Part shown: positions 1-9,424 of the stretch, piece after piece
Layout of the letters: every line of letters starts with the position of its first letter
Numbering within the stretch: the stretch's first letter is position 1
DNA from: Bacillus sp. MM2020_4
GTDB lineage: Bacteria; Bacillota; Bacilli; Bacillales; Cytobacillaceae
Assembly (NCBI RefSeq): GCF_011250555.1
Contig: NZ_JAANMZ010000014.1
Coordinates: 39,219-89,608 of the forward strand
DNA length: 50,390 bases
Direction: 5' to 3'
Translations under genes and position numbers: made by a program
The notes under the pieces: model-generated
Told to the model about the DNA's origin: nothing
Seen by the model: the letters and a program-made list of their open reading frames with translations, nothing else
The model's database searches: none

Positions 1-1375
1 CTTGATTTTTTTCGTATCCTGCGGGTCTTCTGCAAGAGCTGCTTCTAGTTCTGCTTTTGCCTTTTCTACCGCTTTATATTCCGCGGCAGTTTCTTCGCCA
101 CCAGCTTTGGTGTAACGATCTTCTGCTGTTTCTGCTTGCTTTTTCGCTTCTTCTGCAGTCGCAATTGCATTGCTTAATTCTTTCGCTTTGCTAGACTTAT
201 TCAATTCTTTGACCGCTTTTGTTAACGCTTTTGTGGCTTCTTTGATTTTTTTTGTATCCTTCGGATTTTCGGCCAGGGCTGCATTTAGGTCCGTTACGCC
301 CTTTTCTACCGCTTTATATTCTATCGCCGTTTCCTCGCCACCAGCCTTTTTATAACAATTTTCGGCTGTTTCTGCTTGCTTTTTTGCTTCTTCCGCCGCA
401 ACAATCGCATTGCTTAATTCTTTTGCTTTGCTGGCATCATTTAATACCTTAACGGCCTCACTTACTTTTTTCGTTGCATCTTTAATTGCCTTTGTATGTG
501 ATGGATCGGCTGTTAATGCCACTTCTAATTCTATTAAGGCTGTTTCAACGGCCATATACTCATCATCGGTATCTTTACCGCCGGCTTTTGAAAAACGTTC
601 TTTTGATATTTTTGCACTCTTCTTAGCCTTTTCCGCTGCCGCAATTGCATTAACTAACTCTTTCGCTTTACTTGATTTGTTTAATGCTTTTACAGCCCCA
701 TATACCTTTTTCGTTGCTTCATTGATTGCTTCACTATCTTGAGGTTCCGCTGTAAGGGCAGATTCTAATTCAGCTAGCGATTTTTCTACAGCTTTATATT
801 CCTCATCTGTTTCCCCACCGCCTGCATTTTTATAGCGGGCTTTCGCTGCCTCTGCCTGCTTTTTCGCTTCTTCCGCAGCTGCAATGGCATTGTGCAATTC
901 TTTTACTTTACTTGCCTCATTTAATGCATTGACCGTATTCACTAATGTTTGCGTGGCATCTTTTATTGCTTGAAGATCCTGTGGATTTTCCGCTAAAGCT
1001 GTTTCTAATTCTGCTAACGCCACTTCTACGGCTTTAAACTCCGCTTCTGTTTCTTCCCCACCAGCATGGTTAAATCGATCTTTCGCTGCTTCCGCCTTGC
1101 TCTTTGCATCTTCTGCAGCTTCAATTGCATTGTTTAATTCTTTTATTTTACTTGCCTCATTTAGTGTATGAACTGCATCCACTAATTTTTGTGTGGCTTC
1201 TTTAATTGATGGAAGATCCTGCGGGGTAACACCTAATGCCGCTTCCAATTCAGTTAAAAGCTCTGCTACAGCTATGAATACCTCTTCCGTTTCTACCCCG
1301 CCAACATGTTTAAAGTAATTTTCAGCATCATTCGCTTGTTCTATAGCTATATTAGCTGCCCCAATGATATCCTCT
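1..1375 (-). repeat. 240-bp (80-residue) tandem repeats in the surface protein
   Basis: Blocks starting at 1, 241, 481, 721, 961 and 1201 align without indels at exactly 240 bp. Each encodes an Ala/Lys/Glu-rich helical unit with the landmarks SKAKELxNAI, AEEAKKQAE, a YKKAGGEET-like turn and EYKAVEKxxxxLExAL. Five full copies and one partial are visible and the array continues out of the window. The two copies nearest the edge are the most alike, as expected from recent duplication. Confidence 0.9.
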
Positions 1376-2748
1376 GGGATGATTGCCGCTGAAGGTGCCG
1401 ATGCTTCCGATGTACCGATTGCATTTGTTGCCGTAACGGTAAACGTATAAGATGTTCCATTTATTAATCCTGGTACGATAATCGGGCTGCTTGTACCCGT
1501 TGAAGTGGCTCCCCCAGGATGGGCTGTAACCGTATATCCAGTAATATTGCTTCCGCCATTGGCAGGCGCTGTGAAACTTACGGTTGCTTGACCATTCCCT
1601 GCAACTGCCGTTACATCTGTCGGTGCTCCCGGAACCGTATTGTTTGGAATCTGATCTAAAGGCTTGGAGGTACTTTCCGGTTCAATTGTCGCCCCACCCT
1701 TAGGATTACTTAACTCAACGGTTTTTGTCGTTCCTGGAACCGTGATTACTTTTTCCGTTTCACCATCACCAAATGTAATAGTACCGTATTTCACAACCGT
1801 TCCGTTCTGATCCTTTGCTTTCCAATCTACTGCCGCCATACCATCACTACCACCAGTACGTTTGACGGTCACATCATAATCTTTCCGTGAATCCAAGGAA
1901 ACTTGCCCTGGTTGAACCTCCCGGTCGTTTAAGCTACCTGCTTTAATCAATACATTGGAATCGTAACTATTATCATAGCCATCAGCAATGGCTAGTTTTA
2001 TACTATTCTTCACACCTGGAGTTACTTGAACCGAAACAGACATAACAACGGTCAAACCATCCATTTCAGTATTTATCTTGTCTGCTGCACTTACAGTACT
2101 GATCTCATTATTGCGAAAGTACTCTGGGTTATTAGCCTTAACCCCATAAGGTTTCCCACCATTCACCGTATTGATTGACACTGGTGTGGTCGAATTGGGG
2201 ATTAGTGCGGCATTTTTTCCATTGACAAAAAAGGCAAAGACATCATTATATTCACTATTTGCGTATTCGTTGTATTCCTCAGAAGAAAACACATATTGAA
2301 ATGAAATATGATCTCCTTTAGGAATAAAATTAAACTCTAAAATAGCGGCATCCTTCGTAGCAATATTTCCTGCTAATGTAGATAAACTTGAATCACCTGG
2401 TGTATTCCACTCTGTTGATTTTTTATTAGATATGTTTGGGCCCACAATATCTTGAGCCTTCCCCGTACTCAACACAATTCCATTCTCAAAACCAACAATA
2501 CTACTATCCCCGCTAAACATACCAAATGCCTGCGGGTTCCCCGTTAGCTTAATATCGCTTACCTCAACACCTGTCCCTACTATGTTTTGAACCAATTCTT
2601 CTTTGGTATGGCCCGTTGTGACCTGTAAGCCCCCTGCCGCTAAACTTTCCTTTGGAAAAAGGAAGAGATGAGTGCTAATGGAACTAAAAATCATGGTAAC
2701 GAGTAGTACCCAAGTAAAGGCCTTATTCAGTTTCTTTTTACTCTTCAA
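1..2748 (-). CDS. Secreted repeat-rich surface protein, choice-of-anchor L type (C-terminus outside window)
   Basis: The reading frame is open for 916 codons from a TTG at 2748 to the window edge, so the C-terminus is missing. The TTG is chosen because AGGAGAG lies about 8 bases upstream. The order is: basic signal peptide with a hydrophobic stretch (about residues 1-38, MKSKKKLNKAFTWVLLV...), a choice-of-anchor L domain (about 40-250, with GIVLSTG and a VFSSEEYNEY stretch), a beta domain rich in charged turns (about 270-350), a fibronectin type III domain (about 360-455, with the NGGSNITGYTV and NGTSYTFTVTATN signatures), then Ala/Glu/Lys-rich helical repeats of exactly 80 residues. The family is extracellular and thought to be adhesive or wall-associated. 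An anchor, if present, would lie beyond the window. A sigma-A-like promoter and a Crp/Fnr-like palindrome lie upstream. Ligand and function cannot be told from the sequence. Confidence 0.85.
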   Translation of the reverse strand, partial: MKSKKKLNKAFTWVLLVTMIFSSISTHLFLFPKESLAAGGLQVTTGHTKEELVQNIVGTGVEVSDIKLTGNPQAFGMFSGDSSIVGFENGIVLSTGKAQDIVGPNISNKKSTEWNTPGDSSLSTLAGNIATKDAAILEFNFIPKGDHISFQYVFSSEEYNEYANSEYNDVFAFFVNGKNAALIPNSTTPVSINTVNGGKPYGVKANNPEYFRNNEISTVSAADKINTEMDGLTVVMSVSVQVTPGVKNSIKLAIADGYDNSYDSNVLIKAGSLNDREVQPGQVSLDSRKDYDVTVKRTGGSDGMAAVDWKAKDQNGTVVKYGTITFGDGETEKVITVPGTTKTVELSNPKGGATIEPESTSKPLDQIPNNTVPGAPTDVTAVAGNGQATVSFTAPANGGSNITGYTVTAHPGGATSTGTSSPIIVPGLINGTSYTFTVTATNAIGTSEASAPSAAIIPEDIIGAANIAIEQANDAENYFKHVGGVETEEVFIAVAELLTELEAALGVTPQDLPSIKEATQKLVDAVHTLNEASKIKELNNAIEAAEDAKSKAEAAKDRFNHAGGEETEAEFKAVEVALAELETALAENPQDLQAIKDATQTLVNTVNALNEASKVKELHNAIAAAEEAKKQAEAAKARYKNAGGGETDEEYKAVEKSLAELESALTAEPQDSEAINEATKKVYGAVKALNKSSKAKELVNAIAAAEKAKKSAKISKERFSKAGGKDTDDEYMAVETALIELEVALTADPSHTKAIKDATKKVSEAVKVLNDASKAKELSNAIVAAEEAKKQAETAENCYKKAGGEETAIEYKAVEKGVTDLNAALAENPKDTKKIKEATKALTKAVKELNKSSKAKELSNAIATAEEAKKQAETAEDRYTKAGGEETAAEYKAVEKAKAELEAALAEDPQDTKKIK

Positions 2749-2890
2749 TTTCGTCTCTCCTCTTGTTTGAAATTTTCACACACACACCACCAACCTAACA
2801 CCCACATAAAAGGAAGAGTCACATGTGTCTTTGTGCCTAAAAGTAGAATCTAAAAATATCATTCTATCCTTTTGTACATATCGAAAATAA

Positions 2891-2918
2891 AGTATAGGGT
2901 ATTTATTCTTATTGACAA
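2891..2918 (-). promoter_or_regulatory. Predicted sigma-A promoter of the surface protein gene
   Basis: On the minus strand TTGTCA (2913-2918) is followed after a 16-base spacer by TATACT (2891-2896). This leaves a leader of about 135 bases before the TTG start at 2748. Confidence 0.5.
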
Positions 2919-2995
2919 ATCTCTATATTCGAACCCGAATTTCTTGCTTCAGTGGTATAAACCTACTAGTATCTTAAAAAATCAACCCCTTTTCG

Positions 2996-3011
2996 TGTGA
3001 TAAATATCACG
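2996..3011. promoter_or_regulatory. Crp/Fnr-type palindrome
   Basis: TGTGA-TAAATA-TCACG matches the TGTGA-N6-TCACA pattern of the Crp/Fnr family, including Bacillus Fnr. It lies about 120 bases upstream of the predicted start of the surface protein transcript, farther than a typical activator site. A Crp/Fnr-family protein is encoded at 7539-8216, but whether it binds here is inference. Confidence 0.4.
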
Positions 3012-3062
3012 TTTCTACACATTTCAACATCATACGACATCCAACCTTAAAGAAACCTTAAA

Positions 3063-3107
3063 AAAAAACGAATTACCTGTCGCGATTTGACAGGTAATTC
3101 GTTTTTT
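3063..3107. terminator. Bidirectional rho-independent terminator
   Basis: A perfect 19-bp stem (arms 3063-3081 and 3089-3107) with a 7-base loop has A-runs and T-runs on both ends. It sits 14 bases past the stop codon of the sensor kinase on the minus strand and could also insulate the surface protein promoter region. Confidence 0.9.
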
Positions 3108-3120
3108 CGAGTTGACTTTT

Positions 3121-6100
3121 TTATTCCGGCTCACAAGGAATTCGCACTGATACTTTTGTCCCAACTTCGGGCTCACTTTGAATAGTCAAGTCCAAACCAT
3201 ACTCATGCTTCATTCTTCTACGAATATTTTTTAACCCTACTCCATTGCTTTCGTTTGTATCACCATCTAAACTTTCCAGAAAGCTCCCTTTCATCCCTAC
3301 TCCGTTATCTTCAACTACGAAATGATGATATCCCCGATCACGATAGGCAGTTAGTTTCACTGTTCCTCCTTCAAGCCGCCTCCCAATCCCATGCCGAATG
3401 GCATTCTCAACAAGCGGCTGAATGAGAAGTGGAGGAATCTTGACGTCGTGCATAACGGAATCAATCTTGTATTCAACTTGAATGCGGTCTCTGAACCGAG
3501 CTCGTTCAATCTCTACATAAGATTGAATCAAATTTAATTCCTGGCTAAAGGGAACCCGCTTTTGCAAATTATTAAAATGAAAACTTCCTCGTAAATAATC
3601 AGCGAGCTTTAGCGTTAAATTTCTCGATCTTTCCATATCCTTGTAACTTGACGCGACAATACTGTTCAACGCGTTATAAAGAAAATGCGGTTTAATCTGT
3701 GACTGCAAGAAAGCGATCTCTAAATTTAAGGCCCTGCTGAAAGAATCCTTCAACGCAAGCAAACTGCCAATCCTTGCCTTTAACTCATCCAGGTCAAATG
3801 GTTTTGGCAAGAAGTCATTCGCTCCCGCCTCAAAGGCGGACACCTTATCCTTCGGTTGTATGGCTGCTGTTACCATTAACACAGGGAACTCTGTTAAGGA
3901 ATAGTTCGTACGAATGGCCTGGCAAACCTCATAACCAGACATACCTGGCATCATTAGATCCAAAATAGCCAAGTCAATCGAATGTGGTTTGTTAAGCTGC
4001 TCCATCACCTCATGACCATTTTGAACCGCAATGACATTACAATGCATGGATGTAAGGGCATCGATTAATATTCTTAAATTAGAAAAGTTATCATCCGCAA
4101 TCAAAACAGTATATTCGCCTTGTTGTTCCAAATAATAGGGCGTTGGAAAGGTATACTCCGGCAGCTTTGCCGTTTTACCCGTATCCTGATTCTTTTTAGT
4201 TGGTTCGTCTCCTCTATTTGCAATCGGTAGAGCGATGGTAAATGTGGTTCCCTCACCCTTTGTGGATAAAACGCGTATTTCCCCATTTTGCAGTTCAACA
4301 AGCTGCTTGACAATCGTCAATCCCAGTCCTACTCCTTGCTGAGCTGTCTGCGACTCCAATGATTGAAAGGGTTCGAAAATATGCGGAATCTTTTCCTCTT
4401 CCATCCCCGCACCTGTATCTCGAACAGAAATTTCAATCATTCCATTTTGTGCATCAGCCACAATTTGAACAACACCATTTTCAGTATGCTTAATAGCATT
4501 ATCAAGTAAGTTGCTGATAATTTGGACAACGCGGCTTTCATCCGCAAGCGCATATGGCAGATTCTCAGGTACCTGATTTTCCAGCTGAATATTTCGATCT
4601 GTCGCCAGAAAAGAATAGATTTGCAGATTGACGTCAATCGTTGAACGGATATCGACCGGTTCTAAGTGAATGGTCAATTCTCCTTCTTGTAGCTTTGAAA
4701 AATCTAAAATATCATACACTAACTGTGAAAGTCTGTCTGTAATGGTGGTAATCAATTGCAGCCGTTCCCGATGGCCCTCCGTTAATGGATGATCCGGATC
4801 ATTCAGAATAGAACGTGAGATATTCATAATGCCATGCAACGGCGATTTAAACTCATGGGAGGTTCTAGCAAGAAACTCATCCTTCATTTTATCCGCTTTA
4901 ATAAGCCGGACAGAGAGCTCTTTGTTTTTCTGAAAGGCATTTGAAAACCGCCATGACATAAACAACGCCAGCATGATTAAAAACAGGAACGGTTCAAAGG
5001 GAATCACCTTATATACCCGTACAGCAAAATAGGAATAGGCCGTTTGAGTGAGTGCATAGGCGATTAAAGCTACCGCAGCCACCGCAAGATAAATGCTGCC
5101 CTCTATCCGATGGAGAGCTGCTAATACGAAAACATAGGTAACATATAATAATGTCAACGTGATGTATCCTGATATAATCGGTAAAAACACACCTGTATAA
5201 AGATGCGTAAGAAAGACGAGCGCCAATAGGCTCATGATGGATCCAGCAATCAAGCCAATTTGAATGATAGCTCGTGAACAATACGACTGAAATGCTGTAT
5301 AGACGAAAAGGACCATCCCCATCCCCGTGCCAATAGAAGATAAAATCTGTATCCGATAATATAACCAAAATGGAAGCTTGGGGAATAGGTCAAAGATGAC
5401 TCTTTCTCCACTTACTGCCGCAAACAGTGCCGAACAAATACAGACCAGTCCGAAAATAATCAAGGAAGTGTCTTCCTTACGCTGTGAATATAACCCGACG
5501 AAATACAGACCCATAATCAGAAAGGAAACAACGATAATCCAATCATGGGAGAGTGCCTGATTGTCTAGAGCAGAAATTTGCTTGGCAGAACCTAGATAGA
5601 GTGGTCCGTTAATCCCACCGCTTCCCCGTAAGTCATAATTGGCCACTTGAACAATGAGTTCATTCCATCCCGGCTGTAAGTTGATATAGCTTGTATAAGG
5701 CTTATTCCTTGCTACATAGCCACCTTTTTCCGCCGGCTTTCCACTCTTGCCAATGGTCTTCCCATTCAGCATAATCCGATTGGCTAATTGTATCGAAGAT
5801 AATTTCAAGCCATAAACTTGATTGGTATCCTTTACTTTTACATGCAAGCGATAGGTTGCCACACCCAGCGACTTCATCTCGCGATTGAATTTCCCCGGCA
5901 CCTTGATCATATCTCGATTTAATTTACTTCCATTAGAATCAAAATCATCATGGAACAAAAGCTGATGGGGGTAAAACTCCCACTCACCATTTAACGGAAC
6001 AGGCTGGTCCGTAGAGAAATCCCAAGAGGAAAGTTGTAAATACCCTTCTGCTGCTTTTGGAGTTTGTTTCGTATGATCGGTAAAAGCAAAATAGAGAACG

Positions 6101-6159
6101 AAACAAATCAAAACGAATATCAAGAAGGTAATGGTAATGGATTGGATCTTTTTTCTCAT
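3121..6159 (-). CDS. Membrane-bound hybrid sensor histidine kinase with two kinase modules
   Basis: The 1012-residue protein has, in order: an N-terminal membrane segment (about 7-27), an extracellular 7TMR-DISMED2-like jelly-roll domain (about 40-190, LNGEWEFYP), seven membrane segments (about 205-410), a HisKA domain with phospho-acceptor H435 in SHEFKSP, a HATPase domain (N-box DNAIKH, GxGLG), a receiver domain with phospho-acceptor D734 in LAILDLMMPG, and a second, LytS-like His_kinase domain with H825 in QIKPHFLYN followed by another HATPase (NGVGLKNIRRR). Kinase, receiver and LytS-like kinase in one chain allow an internal relay or two outputs. It follows the response regulator gene by 11 bases and is probably co-transcribed with it. 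The signal is unknown; DISM domains are thought to bind carbohydrates or other small ligands. Confidence 0.92.
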   Translation of the reverse strand: MRKKIQSITITFLIFVLICFVLYFAFTDHTKQTPKAAEGYLQLSSWDFSTDQPVPLNGEWEFYPHQLLFHDDFDSNGSKLNRDMIKVPGKFNREMKSLGVATYRLHVKVKDTNQVYGLKLSSIQLANRIMLNGKTIGKSGKPAEKGGYVARNKPYTSYINLQPGWNELIVQVANYDLRGSGGINGPLYLGSAKQISALDNQALSHDWIIVVSFLIMGLYFVGLYSQRKEDTSLIIFGLVCICSALFAAVSGERVIFDLFPKLPFWLYYRIQILSSIGTGMGMVLFVYTAFQSYCSRAIIQIGLIAGSIMSLLALVFLTHLYTGVFLPIISGYITLTLLYVTYVFVLAALHRIEGSIYLAVAAVALIAYALTQTAYSYFAVRVYKVIPFEPFLFLIMLALFMSWRFSNAFQKNKELSVRLIKADKMKDEFLARTSHEFKSPLHGIMNISRSILNDPDHPLTEGHRERLQLITTITDRLSQLVYDILDFSKLQEGELTIHLEPVDIRSTIDVNLQIYSFLATDRNIQLENQVPENLPYALADESRVVQIISNLLDNAIKHTENGVVQIVADAQNGMIEISVRDTGAGMEEEKIPHIFEPFQSLESQTAQQGVGLGLTIVKQLVELQNGEIRVLSTKGEGTTFTIALPIANRGDEPTKKNQDTGKTAKLPEYTFPTPYYLEQQGEYTVLIADDNFSNLRILIDALTSMHCNVIAVQNGHEVMEQLNKPHSIDLAILDLMMPGMSGYEVCQAIRTNYSLTEFPVLMVTAAIQPKDKVSAFEAGANDFLPKPFDLDELKARIGSLLALKDSFSRALNLEIAFLQSQIKPHFLYNALNSIVASSYKDMERSRNLTLKLADYLRGSFHFNNLQKRVPFSQELNLIQSYVEIERARFRDRIQVEYKIDSVMHDVKIPPLLIQPLVENAIRHGIGRRLEGGTVKLTAYRDRGYHHFVVEDNGVGMKGSFLESLDGDTNESNGVGLKNIRRRMKHEYGLDLTIQSEPEVGTKVSVRIPCEPE

Positions 6160-6170
6160 ACATGCCTCTT

Positions 6171-7301
6171 TTAATGTAAAAGTACGTTCAGTTGCTTCAA
6201 TAACTGAACCGTTTCTTGTTCTAATTCAATTCCCAGTTCATTAATCGTTTGTTCCAAATGCCTATATACCACAATGGCCGCATTCCGCCTGCCTAATTCT
6301 ATGTATATCCGCATCAATTCCCGGGCATATTTTTCAGAATCAGGGATCATCGTCAATATACACTGTAAACTTTCTTCTGCCAGCGTCAGATTTCGGTCTT
6401 TGAAATATTCATAACGCCGAATTACCGCACGAATATACAGATTCTTTAACTCGATTTGCCTAGAGACTCCCCACTGATAACCAGAACTCTCCATATAGTC
6501 TCCTTTATATAGAGAATGGATTTGTTGAAAAAGGGTTTCATCAAAGTCCCCGTTTGCATGTAGGTCTAGCAATTTCTCCCTCACCAGTTGCTCGTCACTT
6601 TTTACACCGTTTGCTGTAAAGACAAATCCTTTTCCGATTTTATTTATTTCCACCTGAAGCCCAGATTCTTTTAAACTCTTTCGCAAGTACGACAAACACG
6701 TATATAAATACCCTTTTGCCTTCTTCAAATCATGCTCAGGCCAAATTGCTTCAATGATACTATCTGTATCGACAGGTTGATCAAAATGATGAACCAAAAA
6801 GGCACACACTTCTTTCTCCTTTTTTGTTTTCCATGATAGTGTCCGTTTCTGATCACCAGGCAAATGAAGATAGAGTCCTCCCATACACTGGATATAAGGG
6901 TGGACTATCTCATTCTGAGATTGGCGCTGTTCTATGATGATAGGCCGGATACGTGAAATACATAGCTGCAATCGTTCCGGTGTAACTGGTTTTACTAAAT
7001 AATCATTCGATTGAATTTCAAATGCCTCAACGGCATATTCTGAATAGGCCGTTACGAATACCACCATTAATTGAGGGTTAACCGACTTCATTTTTCTCGC
7101 AACCTCTGTCCCCTTAAGGCCAGGCATATCAATATCAAGGAAAACAAGATCAATCCCATTCCCTTCAAAGGCCTGTAACGCCTGGAAAGGATCCGTATAA
7201 CGTCCAACAATCGCTACATTTTCATTCTGTTGTAATAATATTTCTAATAGATCAAGTGCATCTTCTTCATCATCAATGAGCATCACACGTAACACGTACA
7301 T
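6171..7301 (-). CDS. Response regulator with SARP-like winged helix and BTAD domain
   Basis: The 376-residue protein has an N-terminal receiver domain (about 4-120; acidic LIDDEED, phospho-acceptor D56 in LVFLDIDMPG, KP motif in YLVKPV), a winged helix of the SARP/OmpR type (about 130-235), and a helical bacterial transcriptional activation domain rich in TPR-like helices (about 240-376). It should receive phosphate from the sensor kinase encoded 11 bases downstream and bind DNA. The printed ATG lies only 2 bases after AAGGGG, so the GTG two codons later (7295) may be the real start. No target site is visible. Confidence 0.9.
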   Translation of the reverse strand: MYVLRVMLIDDEEDALDLLEILLQQNENVAIVGRYTDPFQALQAFEGNGIDLVFLDIDMPGLKGTEVARKMKSVNPQLMVVFVTAYSEYAVEAFEIQSNDYLVKPVTPERLQLCISRIRPIIIEQRQSQNEIVHPYIQCMGGLYLHLPGDQKRTLSWKTKKEKEVCAFLVHHFDQPVDTDSIIEAIWPEHDLKKAKGYLYTCLSYLRKSLKESGLQVEINKIGKGFVFTANGVKSDEQLVREKLLDLHANGDFDETLFQQIHSLYKGDYMESSGYQWGVSRQIELKNLYIRAVIRRYEYFKDRNLTLAEESLQCILTMIPDSEKYARELMRIYIELGRRNAAIVVYRHLEQTINELGIELEQETVQLLKQLNVLLH

Positions 7302-7538
7302 TTCCCCTTAATCAGGCTTCTATGTTATAAAACTGGAAATCTAAAAATTAATCCATAGGCATCTGGTAAAATTCTAAGCCCTATACCTAACAATCCGTTC
7401 GTTCAATAGCTTTGTTATTATAGACTCAATAAAAAATTTCGTAAATATTATTTTATTGGAAAACCAGTATGTGTTTCTCCATCTTATATTGCGGAATATT
7501 CACTAAATTCAGGGATTTTGTAAAACACTTTACAGAAT

Positions 7539-8216
7539 TCAATCGTGTTTGGAATTAAACTTATCATAGGTTAAAAGTTTAAAGGCGTTTATGGAGTGAA
7601 TCAGGTATTGTTTATTTACTTTACTAATTAAGCCCTTTTCTTGTAAATAAAGCATGACATTGGAGACGCTTACTCTTGAAGAGCCAACGACCTGGGAAAG
7701 TTCTTGATGGGTAAAGGGTATGGCAATCAAAACACCATCGCCCGAGCATTCGCCATATGTTTCAGCCAATTGTGCCAGCACAAACATGACACGTTCTTCA
7801 ATGTTTGAAAAACTCATTAGGTGTGTTTGCACAAGCAAGGCGTTTTGTTTTTGGCTCATGGATTGCAGCACTCGTTCAAATAGGCCTGGAGTTCCTCTAA
7901 CAATTTCTCGGAATGGTTCATGGGGAATTCGAATGACTTCTATTTCTGTTGAGGCAGCAGCACAATACGGATAGGTTTCACCAGACCAAACATTGCATTC
8001 ACCCATGATAGAATTCGACCCAATTACAAACAAATGCCGTTCTTCACCAGAAGGGGACAACAGGTACGCCCTTACTCGTCCAGTTAGGATTAAATAAATA
8101 TCCGACAAAGCCTGATGCTCCATAAAAAGGCAGGTACCCTTTGGGTAGAGCTTTCTCGTTCCATGCTGCTTAAAAAGTTCAGGATCCCAATTTCCTTGTT
8201 CCACCCATAAGTTCAT
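7539..8216 (-). CDS. Crp/Fnr family transcriptional regulator
   Basis: The 225-residue protein has a cyclic-nucleotide-binding-fold sensor domain (about 15-125) and a C-terminal Crp-type helix-turn-helix (about 165-205, FTHQELSQVVGSSRVSVSNVM). Cysteines are scattered (about residues 29, 74, 85 and 157) and do not form the cluster of iron-sulfur Fnr, so oxygen sensing through a cluster is unlikely. The recognition helix reads SSRVSVSN rather than SRETVGR, so its DNA site may differ from canonical Crp. It is transcribed away from the aminotransferase operon, with 65 bases between the start codons, so it probably controls that operon and itself. Effector unknown. Confidence 0.88.
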   Translation of the reverse strand: MNLWVEQGNWDPELFKQHGTRKLYPKGTCLFMEHQALSDIYLILTGRVRAYLLSPSGEERHLFVIGSNSIMGECNVWSGETYPYCAAASTEIEVIRIPHEPFREIVRGTPGLFERVLQSMSQKQNALLVQTHLMSFSNIEERVMFVLAQLAETYGECSGDGVLIAIPFTHQELSQVVGSSRVSVSNVMLYLQEKGLISKVNKQYLIHSINAFKLLTYDKFNSKHD

Positions 8217-8281
8217 TTGTACACGCCTCCTTTAACCTAATGAAATTGAAATGGATATTTTTATAGAAAGGAAGAAAGTAG

Positions 8282-9424
8282 ATGAATCATCCTTTTAAAG
8301 AACAAAGAAAACTTTTCCCAACACTTACGAATACCATTCATTTATCCAGCTGTTCACAAAGCGCGATCAGCCTACCCGTGAAAGAGGCTATAAATAATTA
8401 CCTGGCAAGCTGGACTGAAAACGGCATGGATTGGAACGGCTGGATGGAGCGGGTTCAAGATGCAAAAAGTGAATTTGCCGCACTGATCAATGCCGATCCA
8501 GAAGAGATCGCTGTATTATCTAGTGTTTCGGACGCCGCCTCCGCATTCGCAAGTGCACTTTCCTTTACATCCGATCGAAATAAAGTAGTGACAACAGATA
8601 TTGATTTTCCATGCATTGGACATGTTTGGCTGTCTCACAAAAAGAGAAATGCGGAAGTAACCTTTGTCCCTGCTGATGAGAATCATACAATCCCATTTGA
8701 AGCCTATGAAAAAGCAATTGATACAAATACGCTTGTCACGTCCATCGCACATGTATCTTATTATAACGGCTTCAAGCAAAATTTGAAATCGCTTTCCTCC
8801 CTTGCACATAGCAATGGATCCTTCTTATTTGTCGATGCCTATCAGTCAGCGGGAAGCGTTCCGATTGACGTCAAAGACAGCCATATCGATGCCCTTGTTG
8901 CGGGAGCCCAGAAGTTTTTACTAGGAGTTCCGGGAATCGCCTTTATGTATATAAAAAAAGAACTCGCAAATCAATTGGAACCCCTGACAACCGGATGGTT
9001 TAGCCGGCAAAATCCCTTTGCCTTTACCAATCAAATTTTAGACTACGCGGATGGTGCCAGGAGATTTGATACAGGTACACCACCCATGATCAATGCCTAT
9101 GCAGCACATGCGGGAATTTCACTCTTAAATGATATTGGCATCAAACCAATTGAAGCCTATTTAGAACATTTATCTAGCGTTTGTATAGATACGGCGCAAA
9201 AACATGGACTGGAGATCGCAAGTCCATTAGATATTCAGCAAAAAGGAAGTAATACCGCCATACGGGTTAAAAATGCCGGCATTTTGGAAGGTCACTTGAA
9301 ATCCCAAGGAATGATTGTATCAGCCCGTAATGATGTGCTTAGAATTGCTCCACATTTCTACAACACAGAAGAAGAAATAGTCCAAACCATTGAGGCGATT
9401 GCCCATGCTCTTATTACAAAGTAA
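8282..9424 (+). CDS. PLP-dependent class V aminotransferase-fold enzyme
   Basis: The 380-residue protein has the class V fold of cysteine desulfurases, isopenicillin N epimerase-like proteins and kynureninases. The PLP-binding lysine is K211 in AGAQKFLLG, and D185 in VDAYQSAG would contact the cofactor nitrogen. An RBS (GAAAGGAAGAAAG) precedes the ATG. There is no nearby iron-sulfur assembly gene, which argues against a housekeeping IscS/SufS. It heads an operon with a YitT protein and an amino-acid permease, so a role in turnover of an imported amino acid is likely (inference). Desulfurase, lyase or epimerase activity cannot be told apart here. Confidence 0.85.
   Translation: MNHPFKEQRKLFPTLTNTIHLSSCSQSAISLPVKEAINNYLASWTENGMDWNGWMERVQDAKSEFAALINADPEEIAVLSSVSDAASAFASALSFTSDRNKVVTTDIDFPCIGHVWLSHKKRNAEVTFVPADENHTIPFEAYEKAIDTNTLVTSIAHVSYYNGFKQNLKSLSSLAHSNGSFLFVDAYQSAGSVPIDVKDSHIDALVAGAQKFLLGVPGIAFMYIKKELANQLEPLTTGWFSRQNPFAFTNQILDYADGARRFDTGTPPMINAYAAHAGISLLNDIGIKPIEAYLEHLSSVCIDTAQKHGLEIASPLDIQQKGSNTAIRVKNAGILEGHLKSQGMIVSARNDVLRIAPHFYNTEEEIVQTIEAIAHALITK

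Noticed and set aside
170..742. Plus-strand open frames within the surface-protein repeats
   Set aside because: They recur at the 240-bp period and are antisense shadows of the repeat coding on the minus strand, with no RBS.
1..1375. CRISPR-like periodicity
   Set aside because: The 240-bp period is coding, in-frame and far too long for a CRISPR repeat-spacer unit.
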